NCBI RefSeq assembly: GCF_023015985.1
Contig: NZ_JALKAO010000003.1
Span: 558,001-622,000 of the forward strand
DNA length: 64,000 bases
Direction of reading: 5' to 3'
From: Marivita sp. S6314
Lineage (GTDB): Bacteria > Pseudomonadota > Alphaproteobacteria > Rhodobacterales > Rhodobacteraceae
In this document: piece after piece, positions 35,342 to 45,073 of the stretch
How the letters are laid out: each line of letters starts with the position of its first letter
How positions within the stretch are numbered: position 1 is the first letter of the stretch
The notes under the pieces: model-generated
Told to the model about the DNA's origin: nothing
Databases searched by the model: none
The model's input: only the letters and a program-made list of their open reading frames with translations
Position numbers and translations under genes: made by a program

Positions 35342-35719
35342 CTAAATCAGCTCGTAGTCAACACCGTTCGCCCTTCGATCACGCTCGTCCAGCACGTTCT
35401 CCTGCTGCGAGCCAACCACTAGATGCTCCGGGTTCACGCAGCGCCGGTTATGACAGCGATGGCGGACCACCTCGTTGCGAGTGAGTGCGGTGCGGTTTGT
35501 GATGCAGTAGACGAAACGATACAGTCTGTCATGTCCTCCAAACGCCCTGACCTTCGCAGGTTGTTCGGTCGACGTAACAAAGCGCCCGTTATTGTCCCAT
35601 TCGGCATTTTTGAGTCGATCAGCGACCAGCTTCTGTGCATCTTCGAGTCGATCAGATAGAACTGCCTCGTACCATCTCTCCGACTTGTCCAAGATCCTGA
35701 AGTATCGTCGCCCAGCCAT
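35342..35719 (-). CDS. HNH endonuclease-type protein, phage/homing-like
   Basis: A 125-residue protein with a C-terminal HNH nuclease signature: VRHRCHNRRCVNPEHLVVG, where His, Cys and the Asn-Pro-x-His-Leu segment are the metal-finger residues; it continues SQQENVLDERDRR. The N-terminal ~60 residues form an uncharacterised DNA-contacting region (WYEAVLSDRLEDAQKLV). A GGAG site precedes the ATG. Such small HNH proteins occur in phages and as freestanding homing nucleases. Its place beside a tRNA gene and an IS suggests acquisition by transfer. Confidence 0.83.
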   Translation of the reverse strand: MAGRRYFRILDKSERWYEAVLSDRLEDAQKLVADRLKNAEWDNNGRFVTSTEQPAKVRAFGGHDRLYRFVYCITNRTALTRNEVVRHRCHNRRCVNPEHLVVGSQQENVLDERDRRANGVDYELI

Positions 35720-35848
35720 CAGATGATCTCCAATTTGTCCGCGACTGGATTAATGGCATGATCATATCCGTTCGGGCCAGATATGTGGACCTGACGCAGT
35801 TTGACGCCGATCCTTTGATAGCATTTATTGCAGCAAGGGAGACGAAGT

Positions 35849-36091
35849 ATGGGAACGAAACGGACGGACGAATCTCGGGCGGATGCGGTGCGTATCGCGC
35901 TGACCAGTGGGCTGACACGCAAGCAGGTTGCTTCAGATTTGGGTGTCAGATTGTCGACGCTGGACCATTGGGTGACGGGACATCGTGACACTGAGCTAGT
36001 GCCTGACAAGGACCTCGACCTTGCCCAAGAGAACGAACGGCTTCGACGTGAGAACCGTATTCTCAAGGAGGAAAGGGAGATCCTAAATTGA
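35849..36091 (+). CDS. IS3 transposase OrfA, truncated
   Basis: An 80-residue OrfA: HTH region ADAVRIALTSGLTRKQVASD with STLDHWVTGH, then a leucine-zipper-like ENERLRRENRILKEEREI that pairs with OrfB. It ends early at EREILN; the expected tail (FFAGQKQ, 36146-36169) is found in the same frame about 55 bp further on after a stop, so an insertion or mutation has cut the normal orfA and its link to orfB. Not expected to function. Confidence 0.75.
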   Translation: MGTKRTDESRADAVRIALTSGLTRKQVASDLGVRLSTLDHWVTGHRDTELVPDKDLDLAQENERLRRENRILKEEREILN

Positions 36092-36165
36092 AGCCGGAAA
36101 AGAAAAGGCCCCGGTGGGGCGTTTTCCCGGCGAAACACCACGCAGTTCTTCGCGGGCCAAAAGCA

Positions 36166-37025
<860 letters not shown>

Positions 37026-37071
37026 ACGAGCACTTGGGGCGGCACAAAAACGGGACAGGTCCATTCCGGAC

Positions 37072-37944
37072 TTAAGCGTTGATGTCCTTGTGCGTTGGCA
37101 GAGCGGATTGGCTACCAGCTTTTGTGCACGCAAGTGCAGATGCGGCAATTGCCCGTGGCAACGCGTCATGGAGCGTCAGCTTTCGGTCAAGCCCAGCGGC
37201 GAGGACGCCTATGAAGCAATCACCCGCTGCGGTCGTGTCAACGACATCGACACGATGGCCTTTGTAGGTCACCAGATTACCCTCGCTGAAGGCTTCCGCG
37301 CCCGACGCGCCCAAAGTGCGCACAACCTGATTGCCTAATGCTGTTCCGATTGAGGCCGCGTCTGCGCTGGTCCCGAGCATCGCGGCGAGCATCATCGCTT
37401 CGCTTTCGTTCACGACCAACACCGTAACCTTCTCAAGGATCACGCGCGGCAGCCGGGCTGCCGGTGCGAGGTTCAGGATGGTCTTCACGCCAAGCCGAGA
37501 CGCCGTTTCGATGGCCGCGACAGTTTCCGCAACCGGAACTTCCAGTTGCAGCACAATGCAGCTGGCCTGCTCCAAGGCCGGAAAGTCCAACTGTGTGGAA
37601 CTCACCGTACCATTTGCACCTGCATCGAGCACAATCCGGTTTTCGCCACTGTCTTCGACAAGGATCGCGGCGCAGCCGGTTTGGGATGCGCTTCGCTTTA
37701 CGCCGGTCACGTCGACGCCAGCAGTCTCAAGATTTGCAAGGGCGGTTGCGGCGAGTGCATCCTCTCCCACCGCGCCGATCATCATGACCTCTGCGCCGTC
37801 AAGGGCAGCGGCGACAGCCTGGTTCGCGCCCTTTCCCCCAGCACCAAGTGAAAAGTGCTTGGACGCCAGCGTCTCACCCGGGTCGGGGCAGCGCTCAAGC
37901 TCAAAGCACAGATCGGCATTGATGGAACCGAAGACGACGATCAT
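37072..37944 (-). CDS. rbsK: ribokinase (PfkB family)
   Basis: Phosphorylates ribose (or a related sugar) to ribose 5-phosphate. The 290-residue protein has the ribokinase N-terminus IVVFGSINADLCFELERCP, the GAGGKGANQAVAAA substrate motif, PfkB signature VVDTTAAGDCFIGVLAAG with catalytic Asp in AAGD, and the ending QSALPTHKDINA. It starts four bases inside the nucleoside hydrolase stop, so the pair is coupled: hydrolase frees ribose, ribokinase captures it. The IS3 remnant ends 8 bp after its stop; the gene is intact. Confidence 0.93.
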   Translation of the reverse strand: MIVVFGSINADLCFELERCPDPGETLASKHFSLGAGGKGANQAVAAALDGAEVMMIGAVGEDALAATALANLETAGVDVTGVKRSASQTGCAAILVEDSGENRIVLDAGANGTVSSTQLDFPALEQASCIVLQLEVPVAETVAAIETASRLGVKTILNLAPAARLPRVILEKVTVLVVNESEAMMLAAMLGTSADAASIGTALGNQVVRTLGASGAEAFSEGNLVTYKGHRVDVVDTTAAGDCFIGVLAAGLDRKLTLHDALPRAIAASALACTKAGSQSALPTHKDINA

Positions 37945-38897
37945 GACGTCTGCAATGCCGACTCTGAGGCAAGAGTGGTCAGACTGTCCTTCAACAACGC
38001 TTCCAGCCGGGGGACATCAACCTCGGTCATAACTTCGCAATTTGGCTCGCGGTTGTTGAGGTGGCGCGCCTGCGTTCTTGCAACGGATTGCCCTGCCGCA
38101 TCACCTTCGCTCAGCGTGATTTCCACATGTGCCGGCACTGATTTGAACAGCCCTGGATCGACCAACCAGGCAATCACGCAGGGATCATGCAGACATGGGT
38201 CACGGCTTTCATAAGCTCCGAGCATTTGGCCGGCTGCTTGAAAGAGCGGTTCTTCGGCGGCGGCGAGATCCTTGCTGAACGATTTGCTGAGGATCGCCTG
38301 TCGGGTTACGTCCAGACCGAACAGCATGATCGGAATGACTGCTGTCATCACGATCTGCGCGGCATGTGGATCGACGTGGAAATTGAACTCCGCAAGGGGT
38401 GTGATGTTTCCGGGCCCAAAACATGCACCGCCCATTAGAACGATCTGGCGGATGTGGTCCCTTAGGTCGGGATAGCGCAGCAACGCCAATGCCACATTGG
38501 TCATCGGGCCAATAGGGCAGAGAACAATACCACCGGGAGTTTCGCGGGCGATGCGGTTGATGGCATCTATGGCATGGTCATCCTGCAACGGCGTCACAGG
38601 ATCCCGCAGGTTCACACCGCCCAACCCATCGGTGCCATGTGCAGACGATGTCCGTCCCTTTTGTTTCATGATCGGATGGGCGCAGCCATTGTAGACCGGC
38701 ACTTCTGAACAGCCCGCCAGATCAAGCACGCGGCGCGCGTTGGCGCTGGTGCTGGACAAAGGCACGTTTCCCGCAACACAAGTGATCGCGCGCAGGTCAA
38801 TGGCGTCTTTGTTGCCTAGCGCCATCAGGATGGCGATCGCGTCGTCAACGCCCGGGTCGCAATCAATGATAATGGGCAGCGGTTTGGCGTCAGTCAT
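37941..38897 (-). CDS. nucleoside hydrolase (inosine/uridine-preferring type)
   Basis: Cleaves the N-glycosidic bond of ribonucleosides to base and ribose. The 318-residue protein shows the Ca2+-binding IIIDCDPGVDDAIAI motif, TNVALAL with GPMTN, IRQIVLMGGA, NFHVDPHAAQIV and, near the C-terminus, HDPCVIAWLVDP carrying the catalytic-region His/Asp. Start 38897 overlaps the ABC ATPase stop (ATGACTGA); ATG 38906 is an alternative. It follows an ABC importer and precedes ribokinase, so nucleosides or nucleoside-like compounds are probable import substrates. Confidence 0.93.
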   Translation of the reverse strand: MTDAKPLPIIIDCDPGVDDAIAILMALGNKDAIDLRAITCVAGNVPLSSTSANARRVLDLAGCSEVPVYNGCAHPIMKQKGRTSSAHGTDGLGGVNLRDPVTPLQDDHAIDAINRIARETPGGIVLCPIGPMTNVALALLRYPDLRDHIRQIVLMGGACFGPGNITPLAEFNFHVDPHAAQIVMTAVIPIMLFGLDVTRQAILSKSFSKDLAAAEEPLFQAAGQMLGAYESRDPCLHDPCVIAWLVDPGLFKSVPAHVEITLSEGDAAGQSVARTQARHLNNREPNCEVMTEVDVPRLEALLKDSLTTLASESALQTS

Positions 38898-39957
38898 TTG
38901 GGACATACCGTGCATCCCGCGTGTTCCAGCCGAACTTGACCTCTTCCCCGACGGTGAACGCGTTGCCGCGTGCAGGGGCTGTGGCGGTCACGTCAATACC
39001 GCCTGCTGAGAGCATCACACGCTGTTCTGCGCCGTTGAACACGGTCTCCACAATCATACCGCAATAGGCGCCTTGTCCAAGTTTGATGTCTTCGGGTCGC
39101 ACAACGATGCAGCCCTTTGATCCTTCAGCTGGGTGGGCATCGTCGGGCAACGTGAGCGCCCCAAGCGCGGTTTCAACCGCGCCGTTGTGAACCTGCCCGT
39201 CAAAAATTGTAGAGCGGCCAATAAAATCCGCCGTAAACCGGTTTTGGGGCCGGTCATACATCTCTTGCGGTGTTCCGATCTGGGCGATGCGTCCGGCCTC
39301 CATCAGGCAGATTCTGTCCGACAGGGCCAAGGCCTCTTCCTGATCGTGGGTCACGAAGATCATGAAGGTGCCGCTTTCGCGGTGGATGCGCTTGATTTCA
39401 ACCTGCATCGTTTCCCGCAGTTTGGCGTCAAGCGCGCCGAAAGGTTCATCCATCAGGATAATCGCGGGCTTGTAGACAAGGCACCGCGCCAATGCGACGC
39501 GCTGCTGCTGACCACCGGACAATTGCTGCGGAAAGCGCGCATCGGCATGGGACAGGCCGACCATCTCCAAAACTTCGGACACCCGCTTTGCAATGTCCTG
39601 CGCCGGGATTTTGCGCATCAGAAGGGGAAAGCCCACATTTTCGGCCACGGTCATATGCGGGAACAGTGCATAGTTCTGAAACACCACGCCGATATCGCGC
39701 GAATTGATCGGCGTTGTCGTGCAGTCCTCGCCATCAATAATGACCGATCCGACACTGACATCGACCAGACCCGCAATCAGCTGCAGGAGCGTGGTTTTGC
39801 CGGACCCGGACGGGCCAAGCAGGGTCATCAGCTCGCCTTCCCGAACCTCAAGAGTGACGTGATCAAGGGCCACGACATCGCCATAGAACTTGGCAAGGTT
39901 CTGGACGACCAACTTGTGCGCACCAGCCGATCTATTGCTCATGTTTGGTTCCATCAT
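38890..39957 (-). CDS. ABC transporter ATP-binding protein (PotA/FbpC type)
   Basis: Cytoplasmic ATPase of 355 residues. Walker A LLGPSGSGKTTL, Q-loop VFQNYALFPHMTV, signature LSGGQQQRVALARCLV, Walker B ILMDEPFGALD, and switch FVTHDQEEAL are all intact; a TOBE domain occupies ~280-355. Family resemblance is to spermidine/putrescine and related importers. It lies between the fused permease (37-bp gap) and nucleoside hydrolase (overlap). Substrate is not settled: the PotA-like class suggests polyamine-type cations, whereas the downstream enzymes suggest nucleosides. Confidence 0.92.
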   Translation of the reverse strand: MMEPNMSNRSAGAHKLVVQNLAKFYGDVVALDHVTLEVREGELMTLLGPSGSGKTTLLQLIAGLVDVSVGSVIIDGEDCTTTPINSRDIGVVFQNYALFPHMTVAENVGFPLLMRKIPAQDIAKRVSEVLEMVGLSHADARFPQQLSGGQQQRVALARCLVYKPAIILMDEPFGALDAKLRETMQVEIKRIHRESGTFMIFVTHDQEEALALSDRICLMEAGRIAQIGTPQEMYDRPQNRFTADFIGRSTIFDGQVHNGAVETALGALTLPDDAHPAEGSKGCIVVRPEDIKLGQGAYCGMIVETVFNGAEQRVMLSAGGIDVTATAPARGNAFTVGEEVKFGWNTRDARYVPND

Positions 39958-39994
39958 GATTGTACTTTCTAACGAATTTCAGGTGCGGTTCGGA

Positions 39995-41725
39995 TCATTT
40001 CGGCCGCGCACGTTCTGCAATAACAAAGAGAAGTGTCACGAGGAGAATGATGACCACAGAGGCGGCCGCCAGTGTCGGGCTGACGCTCAGCAGGATGTCA
40101 TCCCACATTTTTGTCGGCAGGGTGCGTTTGACCCCAGCGCCGACAAACAGCGCGATGGTCAGTTCGTCAAAGGAATGCAGCAACCCGAACAGGAAGGCAG
40201 AGATGGCACCCCCGCGGATCAAGGGCAACATGACAAAGCGGATCTGCTGCATCTTTGACGCGCCAAGCGTCGCGGCCGCATCGCCCAGCCGCCAGTCATA
40301 TCCCTTGAACGTGGTCAGCATGATCACAAAGACAATCGGAAGCGCCGTCAGGGCATGACCCAGGGCAATCCCCATATTGGTGGCCACCAGTCCGACTTCG
40401 GCGAAGATGTAGAACAAGGCCACGGCGATCACGATATTTGGGATGATCATCGGCAGCAGAAACAGCATGAACGTTACGCTTCCCAGCCGTGTTTTGGTGC
40501 GCGCAATGCCATAGGCGGCAAGTCCGGCCAGTAACGTCGCCAGAATGCCGGTGGCGAAGGCAATGGCGAAAGACCGCAAGGTGGACCCCGTCCATTGCGG
40601 GGTTGTCAGGTAGCGTTCAAACCATTGGGTCGAAAAGGACTTGGGCGGAAACTCAAGAAAGCTTGATCCCGAAAAGGCCATTGGCGGGAAGGCAATGACC
40701 GGGATGATGAGAAGCGTCACCACGGTCATCGCGGTAATCGACAGGGCGCGCGGGCCAAGGTTGCCCAGCCCGAAGCGACCCAGCAATTCGGTCACCGCGG
40801 CACCCGCACCCAGCACCATGTTCCCGATCCCACGGCTGCGTGCGGCGCTGCGTTTTTGCGTCGCTTCGCCGGACACCGCAGACAGGCCGAAAATCCGGTC
40901 GTATACAAACACAACCGCGAGCGTCACAACCAACAGCAAGGTCGCCAGCGCACCGGCAAGGCGCATGTTGAAGAATTGCTGTACCTGCCTGATCATCAAC
41001 TGTCCGATCATCGTTTCGCGGGGTGAGCCAAGCAAGGCAGGCGTGATAAAGAACCCGATTGCAATGATGAACACCAAAAGGCCCGCTGCGGTCACACCCG
41101 GCATCGACAGCGGCAGGAAGACGCGCCAGAAGGCCTGGCTTTTGGTGGCACCCAGAGTCTGGGAGGCACTCATCAGGCGGCGATCAATGCCCAGCATGGT
41201 CGGCAACATCGTCAGGATCGCAATCGGCAACAGCGCATGCGCCATACCAAAGATCACCGCACCGCGCCCAAACAGCAGGTTGATCTCGCCCTCGTAACCC
41301 ATGCCCGTCAAAATCTGTGCCACGATCCCCTTGCGCGCCAGCAAGACGATCCATGCAAAATTCTTGAGGAGCGGGCTGATCCAGATCGGTAATAGCACCA
41401 GCCAGATCGCAAGCCTACGCCGTTTTTCCGGCATCACCGTCAGCCAGGCGGCAACCACATACCCCACCAGCAAACACACGATTGTCACCTGAATCGCGAT
41501 GACAAATGTATTGGCCAGAGTCTGAACATAAATGCCCGCCGAGAACATTTTGCGATAGATCGTGAGTTCGAACACCCCGGTTGACGGATCGCGGAAAGAC
41601 AGCAGGATCAGTGCAAGTGCTGGCACAATCAAAAGGGCGGCGACAAATGCCATACCGGGCCCGGCCAGCCAGATCGCATCCGGTTTCGCGCGCTTTTGTG
41701 TGTTCGGTTGGGGGGCGTTTTTCAT
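39995..41725 (-). CDS. fused two-domain ABC permease (PotB-PotC type)
   Basis: A 576-residue inner-membrane protein containing two binding-protein-dependent permease domains in one chain. The first (~1-285) has the coupling loop ASQTLGATKSQAFWRVFLPL; the second (~320-576) has AAATLGASKMQQIRFVMLPL. Usually these are two separate genes. About twelve spans are expected. It works with the ATPase encoded 37 bp downstream and the substrate-binding protein encoded 66 bp upstream, which is frameshifted. Confidence 0.9.
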   Translation of the reverse strand: MKNAPQPNTQKRAKPDAIWLAGPGMAFVAALLIVPALALILLSFRDPSTGVFELTIYRKMFSAGIYVQTLANTFVIAIQVTIVCLLVGYVVAAWLTVMPEKRRRLAIWLVLLPIWISPLLKNFAWIVLLARKGIVAQILTGMGYEGEINLLFGRGAVIFGMAHALLPIAILTMLPTMLGIDRRLMSASQTLGATKSQAFWRVFLPLSMPGVTAAGLLVFIIAIGFFITPALLGSPRETMIGQLMIRQVQQFFNMRLAGALATLLLVVTLAVVFVYDRIFGLSAVSGEATQKRSAARSRGIGNMVLGAGAAVTELLGRFGLGNLGPRALSITAMTVVTLLIIPVIAFPPMAFSGSSFLEFPPKSFSTQWFERYLTTPQWTGSTLRSFAIAFATGILATLLAGLAAYGIARTKTRLGSVTFMLFLLPMIIPNIVIAVALFYIFAEVGLVATNMGIALGHALTALPIVFVIMLTTFKGYDWRLGDAAATLGASKMQQIRFVMLPLIRGGAISAFLFGLLHSFDELTIALFVGAGVKRTLPTKMWDDILLSVSPTLAAASVVIILLVTLLFVIAERARPK

Positions 41726-41791
41726 ATATTCCAGACGTCAAATCCCGGGCGCTTTGCTCTGCGCCCGAGATTTTCCGTTTCCACTAAGTGA

Positions 41792-42858
41792 TTAGGAAAG
41801 AATCCACCGCTCGAAACGCTCGGTCAGGGCATCCTGATTGTCCGCCCAATACTGGGCATCCAGAAGCTTCAGGCGTTCAAAGTTGCCCGGTGCTGTCGGG
41901 AAGCGTTGTGCGGTATCCGGATCAATGAAGTCATAGGCTTTGGTGTTGGTCGGACCCATGGCAAGCTTGGTTGTGTATTTCGCCTGTCGCTCGGCATCCA
42001 TGCTGTACTTGATGAACTCGCGTGCGGCCTCAAGCTTGGGCGTACCCTTGGGAATGGTCCAGCCATTCATGTTGTAGACGCCTTCCCAGACAAGACCGAC
42101 ATCCGCACCGCTGGACATTGCGGTGTATGCGCGTGTTGACCACGCCGCCATCAGATCCAGTTCACCGTTCTGCAATAGCTGCGTCGCTTGCGCGCCGCCG
42201 GTCCACCAGATGTCGATGTCACCGCGAATGCGGTCCAGCGCAGCAAAGGCGCGATCCACATCCAACGGATACAGGTCGTCCATCGGGACACCATCCGTGA
42301 TCAACGCGGTCTCAAGTGTGATCACCGGGCTGCGCCACAGGCCGCGACGGCCCTTGAACGCTTCGGTATCCCAGAAATCTGCCCAGCTTTTGGGGGCGTT
42401 GTCGCCCAGCGAGGAATTCTGGTAGCCCATGATCATCGCGTAGATCCCAACACCCGCGAAATAATCGCTAAAGGCGTTGTCAACAAAGTCATCCGCGTTG
42501 TCTATCGTCAGGTTCAGCGGCTCAAAATACTCGCCCTCAAGGTTTTGCACACGCAGCATGTGTTCGGGGGTCATCAGGCCGACGTCAAACAGGTTTGTTT
42601 CGGTATCAACGGCCATTTTGTACTGGGTAGAGGATCGGGCTGCATGGTTGTGGCCGAAATCGAAATACCAAAATCCTTTTCGAAATCGTCATAGAGGCCG
42701 TATTTGAAGCCCTCATTGAAAGAGCCCCCCATGTCGCCGACAATCAATGTCTCGCTGGCGCGTGCTCGGCCCCCCGTGAAGACAAATGGCGCGGATAGCG
42801 CAACCGCCGTGGCCGTTGTCGTGCTCAAAAAGCTGCGTCGTGAGAGTTTGTTTGTCAT
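41792..42858 (-). pseudogene. ABC substrate-binding protein, frameshifted
   Basis: A spermidine/putrescine-type receptor (extracellular solute-binding family) split by one frame shift. The 5' part, from ATG 42858, has a Tat-like signal SRRSFLSTTTATAVALSAPF and mature start SETLIVGDMGGSFNEGFKYG. The frame changes near 42629-42636 (after TTMQPDP); the other frame then continues STQYKMAVDTETNLFDVG to the normal C-terminus at 41792 (ALTERFERWILS). One missing base restores a ~355-residue protein. A true lesion would disable the importer; a sequencing error is the alternative. Confidence 0.85.
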
Positions 42859-43022
42859 GTCTTTCTTCGTGTTGGAATTCGTCCAAATCGCACCACCAAA
42901 GTGCGAGAGTTGGCTGCAACGCCCCGACCGCCCAATCACGTCCAAGACTGGTTCACCGGCACATTGACGCAAGGGTACAGAGCGGTTGGCCGTGGCGACA
43001 TTACAGTTCTACAAAGCTGGGA

Positions 43023-43037
43023 TTAGGCAGAGCCTAA
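43023..43037. promoter_or_regulatory. TTAGG-N5-CCTAA operator, copy 1 (importer promoter)
   Basis: TTAGGCAGAGCCTAA, a perfect palindrome of LysR type (contains T-N11-A), 165 bp upstream of the substrate-binding-protein start. Two further copies lie at 44490 and 44524. Likely bound by the LysR regulator encoded at 45837. Confidence 0.72.
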
Positions 43038-43112
43038 GCTGTATTTTGCTTCGGACTGGTCCGAGGGCAACAATGGGCAGGAGTGGAAAATTGCCTTCAA
43101 AAAAACAGGTAT

Positions 43113-44408
43113 TTATGCCTTCTTCATCCGCGCAGCTGGCGGTTCTGAGACGCGGGCTTCTGATGGCCGATAGGACTGGTAGGTGTGTTGAATCGCGATT
43201 TGATCCGCAATGAATTTGGCATCATGCCACACGCCCCAGATGAACGACGACCCACGCCGCGATTGCCAGGGCAATCCAAGGAAATAGACGCCCGGTTCTT
43301 TGGACACACCGCGTGAATGAACCGGTTTTCCATGCTCATCAAAGGTGTCCACGTCCAACCAGCCGTAATCGACAGAGAACCCGGTCGCCCAGATGATGGT
43401 TGTGATGCCAGCGTCCGCCAGATCAAGCGTCTTGATCGGGGTTTTCATACAGTCCGGCTCGGGCCACCGCGCGCGTTCTTCGGGATCAAGGGGCAAGTCC
43501 AATCCATGGCGCTTGATATAGGCATCCGCCTCATCCAGCAGCGCCCGATGATTGGCATCCCCATTTTCAACATTCCGGACCAGATCATCTGCGAAATGCA
43601 ACTTACCGCCGTCATACCGCTCGGTACGCCCGACAAGCTGCATACCGCCTGCGGCAAACCGTCGGAAATCAACAGTCCGACCGCCCTTGGCACCGCTGAC
43701 CGCAATGGTCACATGCTCGGTTCCCGGACCGGGGGTTTGCATGTCCCATTTACCAAGCACGCCAAGCCACCAGCAAAAATCACGACCACGATAACTGCGT
43801 GGCGGGCGGTCATGCGGACCGACGGACAAATAGACCTGCCGTCCTGCATCCATCAATTCCTCGGCGATCTGCGCACCGGACGATCCTGCACCCACCACCA
43901 TCACCGCCCCGTTCGGCAATTGATCCGGATTGCGGTAGTCGTTGGAATGAAGCTGGGTCATGCCTTCGGTATCAGGCACGAGATCCGGCATCACCGGAAC
44001 CTGAAATGCGCCCGTCGCGGCAATGATGTGGCGTGTTTCAAAATCGCCGGCGGTGGTTTCGACATAGAATCCGCCACCGTTTTTGATGCGAGTCGCTTTC
44101 GTCACTTCTACGCCACACCGCAGGGGGGCTTTGATCTGCTTAACGTAATCGACAAAGTAATCAGCGACGGCGTCTTTCGCGATAAAGGCATCATGATCCG
44201 GATCATCGAACTCCCGGTTTGGAAACCGGTCATGCCAGGCAGGACCATTGGCCACGAGCGAATCCCACCGCGCCGAACGCCACTTCTCGGCGATACGGTC
44301 GCGTTCAAGCACCACATGCGAAATGCCGTGCGTGCATAGATGCTCGCTTGCCGCGATACCGGCTTGACCTCCACCTACGACAAGCGTGTCTACTTTTTCG
44401 ATGGCCAT
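43113..44408 (-). CDS. flavin-containing monooxygenase-like oxidoreductase
   Basis: A 431-residue FAD/NAD(P)H enzyme of the group B monooxygenase (CzcO/FMO) type. The FAD Rossmann motif is VVGGGQAGIAASEHL (~10-24), the NADPH motif VVGAGSSGAQIAEEL (~175). Between them is LHSNDYRNP, close to the FMO fingerprint region, and ATGFSVDYGWLD near the C-terminal. It probably oxygenates a nitrogen, sulfur or carbonyl centre of a small substrate. Start 44408 has AAGGGA upstream. Two TTAGG-N5-CCTAA palindromes lie 82-130 bp before it, linking it to the Rid gene and importer. Confidence 0.9.
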   Translation of the reverse strand: MAIEKVDTLVVGGGQAGIAASEHLCTHGISHVVLERDRIAEKWRSARWDSLVANGPAWHDRFPNREFDDPDHDAFIAKDAVADYFVDYVKQIKAPLRCGVEVTKATRIKNGGGFYVETTAGDFETRHIIAATGAFQVPVMPDLVPDTEGMTQLHSNDYRNPDQLPNGAVMVVGAGSSGAQIAEELMDAGRQVYLSVGPHDRPPRSYRGRDFCWWLGVLGKWDMQTPGPGTEHVTIAVSGAKGGRTVDFRRFAAGGMQLVGRTERYDGGKLHFADDLVRNVENGDANHRALLDEADAYIKRHGLDLPLDPEERARWPEPDCMKTPIKTLDLADAGITTIIWATGFSVDYGWLDVDTFDEHGKPVHSRGVSKEPGVYFLGLPWQSRRGSSFIWGVWHDAKFIADQIAIQHTYQSYRPSEARVSEPPAARMKKA

Positions 44409-44489
44409 GCACATTCCCTTCGGATCTCAGTTGGGCCAACCGTAGGGGGCGCAGGCGGAAGGCGAAAACAGTAATTCATTCAGCAATGC

Positions 44490-44504
44490 TTAGGCTGAAC
44501 CTAA
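44490..44504. promoter_or_regulatory. TTAGG-N5-CCTAA operator, copy 2
   Basis: TTAGGCTGAACCTAA lies in the divergent region between the monooxygenase (start 44408, minus) and the Rid protein (start 44657, plus). Its centre is 34 bp from that of copy 3, near three helical turns, suited to cooperative binding. Confidence 0.72.
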
Positions 44505-44523
44505 AGCGCGCCTCCGCGACGCC

Positions 44524-44538
44524 TTAGGGTATTCCTAA
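44524..44538. promoter_or_regulatory. TTAGG-N5-CCTAA operator, copy 3
   Basis: TTAGGGTATTCCTAA, third copy, 119 bp before the Rid protein start and 34 bp downstream of copy 2. The flanks are also shared in part (CTTAGG...CCTAATC). Confidence 0.72.
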
Positions 44539-44656
44539 TCAACAATGAGGGACTCCGTGCTTTTTGATCGCGCAGATTGCAATATCCCTGTCACAAATGA
44601 ACGGACCCCGCGTGCCCGCGTGTGCGTGGCTTGTCGTCTGGTCTTAAGGAGCACAC

Positions 44657-45073
44657 ATGGCCCATACCCGTATTCGCAAGTTTAATACCTCTGACACCTA
44701 TCCAGAGCAGAACCTCGACAATGATCTGTGCCAAGCGGTTGTCACGCATGGTGGAAAAACCGTTTGGTTGCGGGGCCAGTGTCCGCAGAACCTGGACGAT
44801 GCAGTCAACCTCGACAGTCACGATCCGGTCGCGCAGACCCATAAGGTGATGCAGAACATCAAGCAGTTGATCGAAGAAGCCGGCGGCGAGATGAAGCATC
44901 TGGTTAAGGTCGTGGTATACATCACCGACGTCCGCCACCGTGAGGCCGTGTACCGCACGATGGGCGAATACATCAAAGGCGTGCATCCGGTGTCGACCGG
45001 ATTGGTGGTGCAAGCCCTCGCGCGTCCCGAATGGCTGGTTGAGATTGACGGCACGGCGGTGATCCCGGAATGA
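44657..45073 (+). CDS. Rid-family protein lacking the catalytic Arg
   Basis: A 138-residue YjgF/Rid-fold protein. Seen: RIRKFNTSDTYPEQ at the start, GKTVWLRGQCPQNLD, DPVAQTHKVMQNIKQLIEEAG and HLVKVVVYITDV, then EWLVEIDGTAVIPE. In imine-deaminating RidA an Arg precedes this end (ARSxVEV); here the equivalent reads HPVSTGLVVQ, so Arg is replaced and simple 2-aminoacrylate deaminase activity is unlikely (Rid4-7-like). It overlaps the DUF1028 gene by four bases. Two operators lie upstream. Confidence 0.9.
   Translation: MAHTRIRKFNTSDTYPEQNLDNDLCQAVVTHGGKTVWLRGQCPQNLDDAVNLDSHDPVAQTHKVMQNIKQLIEEAGGEMKHLVKVVVYITDVRHREAVYRTMGEYIKGVHPVSTGLVVQALARPEWLVEIDGTAVIPE

Noticed and set aside
35236-35719. IscB/IsrB-type omega-RNA (HEARO) with its nuclease
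   Set aside because: The HNH protein is only 125 residues and lacks RuvC-like segments, and the segment is far shorter than those RNAs.
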